Origin: Pomphorhynchus laevis
Taxonomy: Eukaryota; Acanthocephala; Palaeacanthocephala; Echinorhynchida; Pomphorhynchidae
DNA: 64,000 bases
Assembly (NCBI GenBank): GCA_012934845.2
Contig: WNNJ02002681.1
Span: 62,001 to 126,000, forward strand
Direction: 5' to 3'
The notes under the pieces are model-generated. The model did not search any database. It had not been told where the DNA came from and saw only the letters and a list, made by a program, of their open reading frames with translations. Both the position numbers and the translations under genes were made by a program. This document shows, piece after piece, positions 32,201 to 44,689 of this stretch (within the stretch, counting starts at the first letter, position 1; the number at the start of each line of letters is the position of its first letter).

Positions 32201-35200
32201 ATATGAACAATACTGTGAGGATAACATCGTGTCGCAATCAGAATAATTTCAGCTTACAACATGTATTTATTATTTGATTATAATTTTGGTTATTAGATAT
32301 TACTTTAGATTTATTTAGACGGAAGAGAATTACAAAACAGACGTTGTTGAAATGAGAAGGGAAGTCAGCAGGAATGAAAATTTCAGAAGAATACGGAACG
32401 ATATAACATCATGTCAACAAGACGATATGGCGCATACCGGAAAAGATGGTGTTTGTGACGATCAGACGTTGATTAGCTAGAAAAGGATCTTTGGTATACG
32501 AAAATACATTGAGTATAAATAAGGACATTTTGGAGGTATGTTCTTTGGAAGAACGGATTTTATGAAGTTAAAGACGAATGAAATAATAGGGTATATGTTG
32601 ATCGAGTTATAATAATATATTGACGGAGGTTGTGATCAATTAGTTTTCAGATGGGATCTGATCTGACTGTTGGGTAGAAAATGAGATGAACAAACTGAAA
32701 TATTTCATCTTGGTGAATAAGATGAAAATGCACCTAAATTTATTTATTAAAAGGGAGTAACGTTATTATAGTCGTACAATTTTTGAAAGAGAGTGCATGC
32801 TTACCGATTTTAGCCTGCGTACGATCAATGAAATACGACAAGGGAAATTTGACGATAGTAGCTTAGTATTTACATCAAATATGAGCATATTCTTTGATGT
32901 TAACGATCACTGAAGTAGTAGGGTTAGAGGTCAGTAGAGGAAAATAACTAGTCGTGGTTGTAATCGATTGGTTTTACATATGGATATCGGTACATGATAG
33001 ACTTTTTAGCCGTGAAGTACGAGTAGGAAATGATGCGATCAGAGAATGCAATGGAATGCAATGCAATATTCAAGATCATGACATAATTATTACAAGAAAA
33101 AATAATGTTTGCGCTTGTCGATGTTGTGATCGATTAGTTTTACATATGTGTATCAGTCCATAATAGATTTCTTGTATGTGAGGTTGGGACTAGGAAATAG
33201 TTGGGACGGCTGTTTGTTATGAGCGTTAGTCGATAGCTGATTAAATGAAGTGAAAGAGAAATGTCATTAATGCAGGCATAAACATGAATATTTAAATATT
33301 CCTATAAACATGATGAGTATCTGTTGGTGTCAATTGGTCAAGCATATTGTGCTGTATTAAAGTCAAGTAATCTTCTATACCTAGGTAACTGATACCCGAC
33401 TCGCATTTGCAGGCATACACTAGGTGATTAGTATTATCGTTCAAGGACTTCTAACACGTGTGCATTAAATATGATTAATATTTCAGTAGACTATTTGAAA
33501 CTAGGTTGATCCAGTTTTGAAGTAGAAGAGCAATGATGGAAATTTAAAAATCATTTAAACGAATTTACTGTAAAATATCGTAATTAAATACATATTAAAA
33601 ATTAATATTTATTTATTAATATGTATTTATTTATTGGATCTGAAATATTCATTTACAATGAATATTTCAGATCCAATCAAAATTGGATCTAAAAGCATAT
33701 GTTAACCACCCGATCATAGAGCGCTTTCGCTGCCATTATTTTGTAGTTAGAAAATACATGAGTATTCCAACTTGTTGGACACCAGGGTATATTAGATTTC
33801 CTATATACGTCCGTCGTAAGTATATTGTTAGTCTCCCTAATCAACACGTCCAAGAAAGATATTCCACCGTTTATATTTTCCCTTAAAAAGCGCTCTATGA
33901 TCGGGTGGTTAACATATGCTCGACACCAACAGCTAGGTATAACCAATTCCAGCGAATTACAAAAGTGTTGAAATCTAGAGAGTTTCCTACATGGGCTATA
34001 CACGAAGCTATCAACCGTTGTCTTAGGAGTAAAGTGATGGGAAATAACTCTTTGGAAGCTATCTCAAAAGAGAAACGAGTATTTATACCCACGATATTTG
34101 TAAGTGATGGTTGTTCTAATTTCTTAAGAAAGAATCTACCAGCAAATATGTCCTTATATCATGTGAGGAATGCTACTCTATCTGGTTATTTCAAGAGCAA
34201 ACCTAAATATGAACCTAATAATGTAACTTACGAGATACCGTGTTTGAATTGCCCAGCCAAATATTTTGGACAGACAAAGCAGGGTTTAAACACCAGAATA
34301 AAACAGCATAAATATAATTTTAAAAGGGGAGATAATTCTTCAGCATTGGTGAATCATTGGTTGATCCATAATCATGAACCAGACTTTGCCGCAGCTAAGG
34401 TCTTAGAAAAGGAGGACAACCTACCAAGACGTCTGATAAAAGAAAGTATTCACATCCAGAACTGTGCTAACTCGATGGATGGTAATAAAGATAACTGGAA
34501 ATTAGCTATCCCCACAAGCACATTGCAAAACCGATAGATTCACTGTGTGTTTCTTCCGTTTTCATTGCATATATACATTAGTTTTTAGTTTTTCTTTTCT
34601 TTGTTACTAATTGTATCACTTGAAAAGGACTATTGAAATAGTTGAAAATTCGTGATTAACATTTTCTTGTTGCTTCTCGATGTTTATACGCCGTGAACGA
34701 TTAATGAATACATCGAATGTATCAATGGAAAATTAATATTAATATTAATTTACTATGAATATTTCAGATCCAATCAAAATTGATTACATGCTTTTTCATA
34801 ATTTTGGCAGTGTCTTAAATATTTATTACGAATTTTAATTATTTAATTTTAATATATTTATATTTATATAAATATATATTAAAACAATTATTTAAATATT
34901 GTAATTCTGTCAAAATTACCTATAACGTACACATAGCTTACTCTGGATCTTTGATAATTAGATGCTATTGCACCTGTTGAAACTGCTTCGATCTGATGCG
35001 CCAACTGTATCGGAAGATTGACTATATGTTTAATACTTTAGCAATACCTTGACTTGACGAATAAGATTCATCATGTCGTAGACTTCGTCTTCATCAGTTT
35101 CAGAATGTTGATCAAAATTTAAGGAAATATCAATGGAAGAGCCGGTAATTTTCTTTTTAAAAAGTGGCAGTTTCATAGCCTCAGCCTGATAATGCACGTG

Positions 35201-35409
35201 ATTTGTGGCAATGGTCTGATACATATAGCTATTTGAGTCAAGAATAATATCTGCAGGACATAGTGTGGCTAATGCCACAATTTCGTGTCCATTTTCAACA
35301 CATTTCAGCAGATTAAAGTTACTGTCCTTGCCACCGCTACGCGCAGAGAATCATTTTCAATTTAGTCTTTTTAAATGTGGGACAAACCTGTGTAGGCTCA
35401 CAATTTTCA
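25836..35409 (-). CDS. DPH6: Diphthine-ammonia ligase DPH6, seven exons
   Basis: Assembled by reading splice sites and homology. Exons in gene order: 35387-35409, 35048-35336, 34931-35004, 31774-31892, 29409-29473, 27536-27630, 25836-25938; all introns are GT-AG and all phases agree, giving 255 residues (human about 267). DPH6 makes the last step of diphthamide on elongation factor 2, an ATP-dependent amidation in the cytoplasm. Exon 1/2 gives MKIVSLHSGGKDSNFNLLKC with the SGGKDS PP-loop; exon 2 has SYMYQT, EAMKLPLF and DEVYDMM; exon 3 GAIASNYQRSR; exon 4 VCERLDLDMINYMWGRDQ and AILVKVSSLG; exon 5 MKHIGKTILEL; exon 6 NVCGEGGEYETFTLFCP; exon 7 ends LIDDNPA. Introns 1 and 2 are 50 and 43 bp; later ones are 1.6-3.0 kb and hold transposon debris. 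It looks intact. Confidence 0.92.
26181..26285. repeat. Repeat tag plus (TA)n microsatellite, DPH6 intron 6
   Basis: tcgatacgtggagtaaataa (26181-26200), then about 41 TA dinucleotides from 26203. Same arrangement as 22481-22590. Confidence 0.9.
26549..26670 (+). repeat. Dispersed repeat, copy 2 (partner 5571-5693)
   Basis: Shares aaactcttaagcggaaaatt and flanks with the copy at 5.6 kb. It lies in DPH6 intron 6. Confidence 0.7.
26711..26965 (+). repeat. Dispersed repeat with a second permuted hammerhead-like core
   Basis: 26745-26965 is the inverted partner of 15355-15560. Its left part has hammerhead boxes in the order cleavage strand, GAAA strand, CUGAUGA strand: tattgggtC (26718-26726), gaggaatt (26727-26734), GAAA (26741-26744), acctgata, agttcctc, CTGATGA (26767-26773). 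Helix III (accugaua with uauugggu, two wobbles) and helix I (gaggaatt with agttcctc) pair well. Helix II pairs only with a shift and lacks the G10.1-C11.1 pair, so it is probably decayed or accidental. Confidence 0.45.
28379..28600 (+). other. Unidentified coding-like fragment in DPH6 intron 5
   Basis: The plus strand reads NMSGLLPALPNMNFDFNRQD then IYARRADSK and, past a stop in the same frame, KKIKPYFADGEELD. The amino-acid composition looks protein-like but I recognise no family. It could be a retrocopied gene fragment or chance. Confidence 0.25.
29640..30850. other. Unidentified coding-like fragments in DPH6 intron 4
   Basis: On the minus strand 30508-30680 is open and ends at a good donor (GTAAGT): SYFVEVTEFLAQKKDAITLK, then KDFVITKLHANGKSIKVDDI, then FEVFKVLKSKAGI. 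About 30025-30115 gives DVKEFDKVLKVLFSSDVGTL between an ATTTCAG acceptor and a possible donor; about 30720-30830 gives DTRGSTTLADLCLSLF. These look like exons of, or debris from, a separate gene on the same strand. None is needed for DPH6, whose exons join without them. No family recognised. Confidence 0.3.
32064..32258. mobile_element. MITE-like foldback element
   Basis: About 195 bp made of two inverted arms of roughly 92 bp separated by about 10 bp: the left arm starts tgtgagctgaaattattctg, and the right arm ends in its complement ...cagcttaca. The arms are about 85-90% complementary. No coding capacity, and no clear target-site duplication at the edges. It lies in DPH6 intron 3. Confidence 0.8.
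33657..34786. mobile_element. Penelope-like element, 5'-truncated with inverted 5' end
   Basis: Flanked by a ~28-bp direct repeat (33657-33684 and 34756-34783, containing gaatatttcagatccaatca) that looks like a target-site duplication. 33690-33890 is inverted: on the minus strand it encodes the end of RT (GGISFLDVLIRETNN). From about 33890 the plus strand continues from the same point: 33905-34537 encodes the linker and GIY-YIG nuclease (EIPCLNCPAKYFGQTKQGLN, then TRIKQHKYNFKRG). About 30 bp at the breakpoint occur on both sides in opposite orientation. The tail at 34610-34680 has a degenerate hammerhead-like stem-loop (ttgaaaagg, ttgaaaattcg). It sits in DPH6 intron 3. Partial and not functional. 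Confidence 0.85.
33905..34537 (+). CDS. PLE C-terminal GIY-YIG endonuclease segment
   Basis: 210 residues open. Residues about 1-60 are the RT/linker region. Residues about 105-150 form the nuclease core with YFGQTKQ (the YIG half) and the Arg-containing RIKQHK helix; the GIY half is represented by VTYEIPC. A CXXC pair (CLNC) lies between them, a known PLE feature. The frame has no RT core, so it is a 5'-truncated PLE copy. Confidence 0.8.
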   Translation: MVNICSTPTARYNQFQRITKVLKSREFPTWAIHEAINRCLRSKVMGNNSLEAISKEKRVFIPTIFVSDGCSNFLRKNLPANMSLYHVRNATLSGYFKSKPKYEPNNVTYEIPCLNCPAKYFGQTKQGLNTRIKQHKYNFKRGDNSSALVNHWLIHNHEPDFAAAKVLEKEDNLPRRLIKESIHIQNCANSMDGNKDNWKLAIPTSTLQNR

Positions 35410-37885
35410 TTTCTCAAAATTAAAAACAAAATAGTAAGTTACTAAGAGGAAAACTTGTTAAGCAATTGATTTCAAGTATAATATAATATCTAGCCAAGAA
35501 TAAAAATAGGATTTATGCGAACTTTGTAATTTAGGATTACATAAGTAAATATAGTTGTATTTTCTGTTCATTTATTTATAAAGTATAAATCAATAACCAT
35601 TATTAAATGTATCAAACTTAATCGATACGTCCCTTAGGTGCATCAAATGTATTAAATGTATCAAACTTAATCGACACGTCCTTGTATCGTTTTCCTCAAA
35701 ACTTAAGTTTGTATCTTAAAGGTAGAATTAGCAACGGAAGAAATATATTAAAAACGAGTGTTTATTTGATTAATGGTATACGACTTGATCAAAATAATAA
35801 GAAAATTGATATGGTCTTAGATCGTACAGTCTTGAATCTTATTTAATTTCATTGTGTAAGGTACGTTAGTACTAGATGTTAACCAAATATTAAATGTAAT
35901 ATTAAACGAATACAACTGTATTTGACACGACAGAAATTGATATGTAATAGCTATACGTAAAAGCCGATGCTAGAATATGATTGACTACATTGAAAATAAA
36001 GAAATGTTTTTTAAACAGTTTTCGTTATTATTCGTGGATTTCGTTAGAACTGTTTGTAATTTGAGTCAAACAGTTTTATTTTATGCAAAGATATTTTATT
36101 ATCAATTTATTTAAAATAATCACACATTATAATTTATAAATTTTTTAACTGTTTTTAAAAAAATAATTTCGAATAGATTCAATAATATACTTTTGACAAA
36201 ATAAAATTGAGACCCCACTAATAAATAATTTATTTTTATTAAATTATTTGTTAATTTAATTATTTATTAAATTAATTAATTATTAATTAATTATTTATTA
36301 ATATATTATTATATTAACAATTATTTATTAAAATCCTATTAATATAATAATTATTTTAATTTAAAAAATATAAAAATTTAAAAATATTGTATAATATATA
36401 ATATAAATATATAATAATATATAAAAATAAATTTTTATATTAAAAAATAAAAAAATTAAACGAAATGACGAATTCTTTTGCAAATGTGGCAATATATTAC
36501 ACATCTCACCGCAGCATGCAAATGGAAAATAAAACAAGCTATCTGAATAGTTAAATCATATGAAATCATGTCATATTCTTTAATTGTAAAAGAATATCAC
36601 ACGATCGTGAAAAATTAACGAAAAAGTAACTAAGCAAATGCCAAATTGTTGAAATAGAATGAATTGGCAACTAAGCACTTTTAAAAGCGACAAAATCAGA
36701 TTGGTGTTATAATTAATGTTCTGGATATCAAATGATTCTGGAAACCGATGCAGTCTGTCCAAAAACATCTCAATTAATTCGACGGATTTTGTCGGTCAAA
36801 TGAAATTAAAATCGTTAAAATTAAAATCAATATCATGCATTAAATACACTGCTGATTAAGGGTTTACATATTTCAATTTATATTTTATATTCAACTCGTC
36901 AATTAATAAATAATCTTTAATATAATATTTAACAATTACAAATCTAAAATCAAAAAATTTAATTAGGAATTTAATCATTTAGCATTTAATCATTTAATCA
37001 TTTAAAATAATAATGCATTTAAAAATTACAATCAAAAAATTACCCGCAAATGGTCCCTAATATAATCATTAATATTAAATTAAAGAATCTATTCATTAAT
37101 TAGGAATTTAATCATTTAGCAAATTCAATTAATATGTAAGAGATTTGAGAATGCAAATATATTTTCGTGGAATTTATTTTTTAATATCGAAAATATTACA
37201 TTTTGTAAAAATTTGATTTAGATTAGATTATAAGTTTATCATTACATTTTTCATTAATAATGAAAAACTTACAAAACTTATTTAAAAACTAAATCAAATT
37301 TGGACAAATGAAATATGTATAAATATAAATATATATATATATATATCAAATTATAATAACTCACAATATTTTATTGCGAGTCATTCATGTAAATAATGTT
37401 GTTTTTATCTTGTAATTAGATCTGTATTTACATTATAATTGCATTTTAATTGCAAGATATGATATTAACGCTTTCACATATGCAAAAGACCTCTTCAGAA
37501 AATTTACTTTGTGCTAATGGATCTTGAATAAATATCTGCATTTTGATCTGGAAGAATTGTGACAATGCTGTTTATGGTGTCAATCGTTCAAGGTATACAA
37601 ACTTGGATTGAGTGGTTACGTCTTACGTAAATAAACTTTTTACTAAAAATATTAAAGAACTACTTTGTGTAGGATAGTTGCATTTTCAAAATCAATTTCG
37701 ACCTAATTTCCTGCAAATAATTACAAATCACTGATTATTGTTTCTCATTTCTTAATCCTTCAGAAAGCTTCTTTGTTTCAAGATCAAATTTTGTGAACTC
37801 GTGAATATCGATGTTATTAAACCGCCTTATGTAATTTAAAAATACCAAAAATGACACAAAGCGGTAATTTATTTTCAAACACTGA
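35410..37885. other. AT-rich intergenic DNA between DPH6 and RPS23
   Basis: Holds the DPH6 5' flank and, at its right end, the RPS23 3' flank. A short tandem (atcaaatgtatt, tcaaacttaatcga) repeats at 35605-35680. Open frame 36580-36768 (-) has no recognisable feature. Nothing else seen. Confidence 0.5.
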
Positions 37886-37891
37886 AATCAT

Positions 37892-39538
<1,647 letters not shown>

Positions 39539-39539
39539 C

Positions 39540-42230
39540 TAAATGCAAACAAGCCAGATTACCGACATTAGATAAACGAATCAATAAAAAATTACTCTAA
39601 TACTTTTTTCATCCGGTAACCAAAGACAAATTAGTGAATATAATGTCTTAGTTTTTTTATCTATTTCCTCCTTAATTTTCAGTTTCAACTAGAGGTTTAA
39701 ATTGTATCTGCACCGTTAATAAAAATAATCTTTTTGATAATACGTTCAGACACTTTTTAGATTGGCTATTGATGTGTAGTGTTACGCTCTTTTTGAAGTT
39801 TCAAATTGAAATGTTTCTACCATCCGATGGAACATTTTGTAGTTGTAAACAACCCCTCTTTCAAAGGATGTCTTAACATGTTGCACATCACAAAAGTTTT
39901 TCAGCTGACAACGTTAGTAATTTGACTTGATCCGTAAGTACCGCACGATTCTTTCAGTTTCAGCGACTGGGAAAAATTCGGATTTCAATTAAAGCATTAA
40001 CTTAAAATTAGTTACATTAATTGTTTTCAATATTATCAAATGTTTTGCTCAGTCGCTTTCAACGACTGGTAAAAGCTCAAGTTTCATTTACAACATAACT
40101 TGCAAGTTATGTTAATTGTTTTTGATTATTATTCGATTGTTCGAACATTCGATTGTTCGAACAATCATTTTCGATGATAATTAAATTATCGATGATAATT
40201 TAATGGATAGGTTCAATAAGCATTTTACCGAACGAAACATTGGTTCTTTCTTATTATTATTTTGGAATAACCAGTTTGTTGGTTTATCTAGGACTGAGAT
40301 ACCGACTGAAAAATTGTCCCAAATATTGCAAGACCAACTTATTTGGGTATAGTTGGTACCAAACCTGATATGATTTACAATCTGTTGAAACATGCGAAAT
40401 CGCAGTCTCTCATGCATTGCAACAAGAATGTAACTAGCCGCAGTCTCGGGTTCTTCCTCTGAAGACATCAGTGGAGAGTATCTTCTACTGATGAAGAGAT
40501 TGTTTCCACTTTATTGCCGTCTACCCCGACAACATATGTAACATACGTGAAATAATTTTAATTGATTTTTTGCCACTTGTACCTTAAATTGAATGCTTAA
40601 ACAGTAGCCTAAGAACATACTAAGGTAAGGCCATACTCTAAATTGACTTGAATTTTCAAGGTTAAACATTTATATCAAATTAGATAAAAAAAGCCGTATT
40701 TTAAGTTTTTAATCGGATGTTTACTAAAAAATGGAAAATATAAAATTTTAAAGCAAAATTCGATGACACGAATCAACAATACCTACCCATATTTCAGCTG
40801 TTTATTTTGAACTATTTCAATAATCAACGGTTTAATATTTTTAATATGTCAGCAGTAGCAAGTATCGGAATCAGCGTCTTTTTAACAATGTCGTATTAAT
40901 CTGGAAGAATTTGTCAAATAAAACGCAATAAAAATCATATGTTGACACACCAAATACTTTAGGTCAACGCAGTCGTTAAAGCGATCTATTATCAAAGATG
41001 CTCATTGTCCCAACAATTGTATGAAAAACAACTGGACAATCAAGTATTATTAGCAACACAAAAAAGGTGTATACAAAATTTTCAAAAATTTGAATACATC
41101 TTTTTTATTTTGGCTAAAAATAAAATTTTGATTGCTGTTTTACATAAAGCAATCTCTTTGCTTATTGTTCTAGTTGAAACTACTGATCAACAGGTATCGA
41201 CAGATTTCCCAAAGCTACAAAATTCAAAATACAAATCTTATTTACTAACACCAATTGCTCTCAACTGAAGTCAACCTAAAACTGTGATCCACAAGAAGTT
41301 TTAGATGACTCGCCAGGAATTCGAGATAATCAATACACTCGAAATTGTATTGATTTAAGGTCCTTATTAATTATAAAATGCTCTGAAAATAACTTTAAAT
41401 TCTACCCGGTGCATGTACGTGTGCGGGTTCAAAGTTCGTTTCCATGCATGGCAAGAAACATTCACAAAATTCGCTATGCAGTTCGATATCGACTCTGTAG
41501 AGTCAAAAAATACTAGTCGAAATAAGGTCAATTAATACACATCAAATCAAATGAACTCTTTAATATATGCTATGTCGATGTGATAATCAAATAATATTGC
41601 ACTATTCGAACACTTCAACGGAAATTAATGACAAAATACTATTTGATGATACTTATGTAATCAATATGGAAATACTTTTTTATATTATACTTATGCAATC
41701 AGCATGGAAATACTATTAGATTACAATTAAGTAATAATACCATCTTTTGTGTGGTTTTATTAAGATAAAGAAGCCAGCATCCCATAAACAGTTCGAAAGT
41801 GTAAAATGTTTGGGAATCCCTACTTTAAACAGTAATCGAAACTTTTAAAATAGCTTGAAAGGTTTTAGAACAAGTGCTCTCAGATCAATTATATATGTAA
41901 TAAAAGGGTTTAGTTATCCATATTTAACTGGCTTAGTTAAAATAAAAGGCTGTAAATATGACATTTTGAAAAAATATGTTACTTTCTATGTCGTTCCTTA
42001 CGGTGACTTAATTATTAAATTAAGTTAGTGATTGTGACTTTTGTCAGTTTTCAATGTAACTTTTAATTTTAATTTTGACTTTGTCTTTCAGTTTTCATTG
42101 TGACTTTGTCGTTCAGAATTTTTAAGGAATTGCTTAAACATTTCTAATTTAACTGGTAGACAAATTGGTTTGACAACAATTCATGTAGTAAACCATTTCT
42201 GGCAAACATTTCTCTAAACGCTTATATTGT
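39540..42230. other. RPS23 first intron or 5' flank and intergenic DNA
   Basis: No firm gene apart from the candidate RPS23 start exon. The minus-strand frame 40181-40468 begins MSSEEEPETAASYILVAMHE and meets a possible donor after about 35 codons, so it could be a first exon of an unknown gene. The plus-strand frame 41005-41268 is unrecognised. Both are weak. Confidence 0.4.
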
Positions 42231-42239
42231 AGAATAATA

Positions 42240-43190
42240 ATTAGTAGAATTTATTTTAACGACTTCCGACACTTAGTAAGTGCACAATAATATTCATCAT
42301 CAATCGGACCAGCGAAATCCACAAGTATTCTTGTCCACGCATTACTCGGAATAGTCTAATTGTGCATCGGATGTGGCGTTTCATTTTTGCGATTACGTTG
42401 GTAAATTTTACAGTGTAAAATATAGTTTTCAACGTCCATTTAAATTCCAGACCACTATACATAGAAACGTGTGTAATTTCACAGCATCCATTTTTGAGTG
42501 ACCATTATATTAAATGTTTAAAACCCACTTATTTAAAGAGCGTAGAATACTTACACTCGATCCCATGACCACTATTCAATCTACCATAGAGAACTCTTAT
42601 CGACGCATAAAAACTCTTGTAAGTTCAAGTGAAACTCTACGGCCAATTTGTTTGTACACATACTCTAGCTTTGCTTAATATTTCGCTTTGACATGTAGTT
42701 TCTAATTTGTTCAAATGATAACCACCGTCTCCAGACTGAGATTATCCTGGAGACATTATCATCTGGAGACAAAGGATAATATTATCTGGAAACATTATCC
42801 TCCGTCTCCAGACTGTCATAACTTAATGACATTATTATCTTCGTCCTGATTCCATGTTGATTCGTCCCGAATATAAAATCGTTATAAAAATCAGCCATTG
42901 CATTATATATGCAGGTGATATCTTCAAATTCGTAATCGTATTGAGTCAGCAACAATTGCCACCTCACTAAACGATGATTCATAATCTTTGGTCAACGTCC
43001 AATTTGTTCTTAATTTTTGAAAGTACTTCTGTCGATACGGTTTCTTCGGAAAGACTATTTCACGTTTGAATAACACGTCGACGGAGGCATCGATTCGATT
43101 AAATCTATTTCTCTTAAACATGCAAGAATGGGCGCCTAATGAAGACTGATCCCTTAGTTCTAAAAAAATTTTAGGGGTGATTACAATCAT
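42240..43190 (-). mobile_element. Ty3/gypsy-like LTR retrotransposon fragment (fossil)
   Basis: A partial, broken copy on the minus strand. Recognisable parts in order are the RNase H to linker region (about 42780-43190) and a piece of the integrase zinc-finger and core region (about 42240-42460). No LTRs, gag or envelope are seen. It has several breaks and looks old. Confidence 0.7.
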
Positions 43191-43615
43191 GGAGAATATT
43201 TCATACTAAACACAGATCCATCTTTGTGATGGATGGTACGTCCAAAGTTTGTAACTGATTTTCATACGAAAGATGACTAACAGAAGGACCAACTTAGTTT
43301 CATTTCTATATACACAGTCAAAACTATTAAGTTCATCAAGATTATTTGGATACGTGGAATCAGAAGCGTATAAAAGCGAACTCTTAATTAACCCGATCGA
43401 GAGCAGTTTAAAACTATTTGGATCTAAACTAACAAATGAACGGCGGAGTACTTCGATCATTCGACGCACTTTACAACGCATGTACTCATTCTGTTTCCAA
43501 GTTGATAAATCGGAGGTTACCCATACCCAAAGATTTTTATAGGCTAATACGATCTTTATTGGTGAATTTTCATAATAATATGCTGTCGTTTTGTCTTCTA
43601 CAAGTTATAGTCATC

Positions 43616-44063
43616 GATTCACAATAAGCCATTTCACAATAAGCCATTCCACAATGAGCCATTCACAATAAGCCATTTCACAATAAGTCATTTCACAATA
43701 AGCGATTCACAATAAGCCATTCCACAATAAGCCATTTTTGAATAAGCCGTTTCACATTAAGCCATTTTGGAAAAATCCATTTTACAATAAGCCATTTCAC
43801 AATAAGCCATTCCACAATAAGCCATTCCACAATAAGCCATTCCACAATAAGCCATTCCACAATAAGCCATTCCACAATAAGCCATTCCACAATAAGCCAT
43901 TCCGAAACGCCATTCCAATAAGCCATTCCATAATAAGCCATTTCACAATAAACCATTCCACAATAAGCCATTCACAATAAGCCATTCCACAATAAGCTAT
44001 TTAACAATAAGCCATTACACAATAAGCCATTACACAATAAGCCATTTCACAATAAGCCATTTT
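43616..44063. repeat. 15-bp minisatellite, about 30 copies
   Basis: Tandem cacaataagccattc units with 1-2 base variants (ttc/tcc, 14-16 bp). Both strands stay open across it (NKPFH repeats on plus, WLIVE repeats on minus) because 15 is a multiple of three; these frames are not genes. It sits inside the LINE RT region. Confidence 0.95.
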
Positions 44064-44689
44064 GGATATATTATATTGCAATAGTGTTGATGCCAGATTG
44101 AAGCGCTTGCGCATCGCTAGATTGCTAATAGGCTTCCTAATTTTTAAATCATCAGCATAGAGTAATTATCTTGATGTATATCATGGAATTAAATCATTGA
44201 TATATGCTAAAAAGGACATGACCAAGAACAGTACCTTATGGGACACAAATTAGTTGATGATGCTTTTAAAAAAAATCAATTTTAACTAAAAAAGGTGACT
44301 CTTTAAAATCTTTTATATCCAACGAACAATGCGATTATCAAGGTTTTTCATTTTAAGCTTTGACATTAATAACTTATGATTAGCAGAATCGAACGCTTTA
44401 GAAAAATCGAAAAACACTACTTCGACAGGAACGTTTTTATCGATAGAATCAATCCATAACTCCTTCGCGAAAACTAAATTATTAGAGCCACTATGGCGGT
44501 GTTAAGCTGGATTAAGAATCATATTTGTTTTAATATGTTATATGATCATCATATACAACTGTCGTTCTAACACTTGGCAACATACACAAGTAAGACTTAT
44601 GAGCTTGTTATTAGTAACTAAAGATTTATCACCCTACTATATATTATTACAGGAACGAAGACGAAGCAAATATCCTTTATTTGATAAAA

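Noticed and set aside
40181-40468. 95-residue minus-strand frame starting MSSEEEPE
   Set aside because: Plausible N terminus but no partner exons found and no family recognised, so not listed as a gene.
43693-43985. Open frames on both strands with NKPFH, WLIVE and MAYC-type repeats
   Set aside because: They are translations of the 15-bp minisatellite, which stays open in all frames lacking a stop in the unit; no gene.
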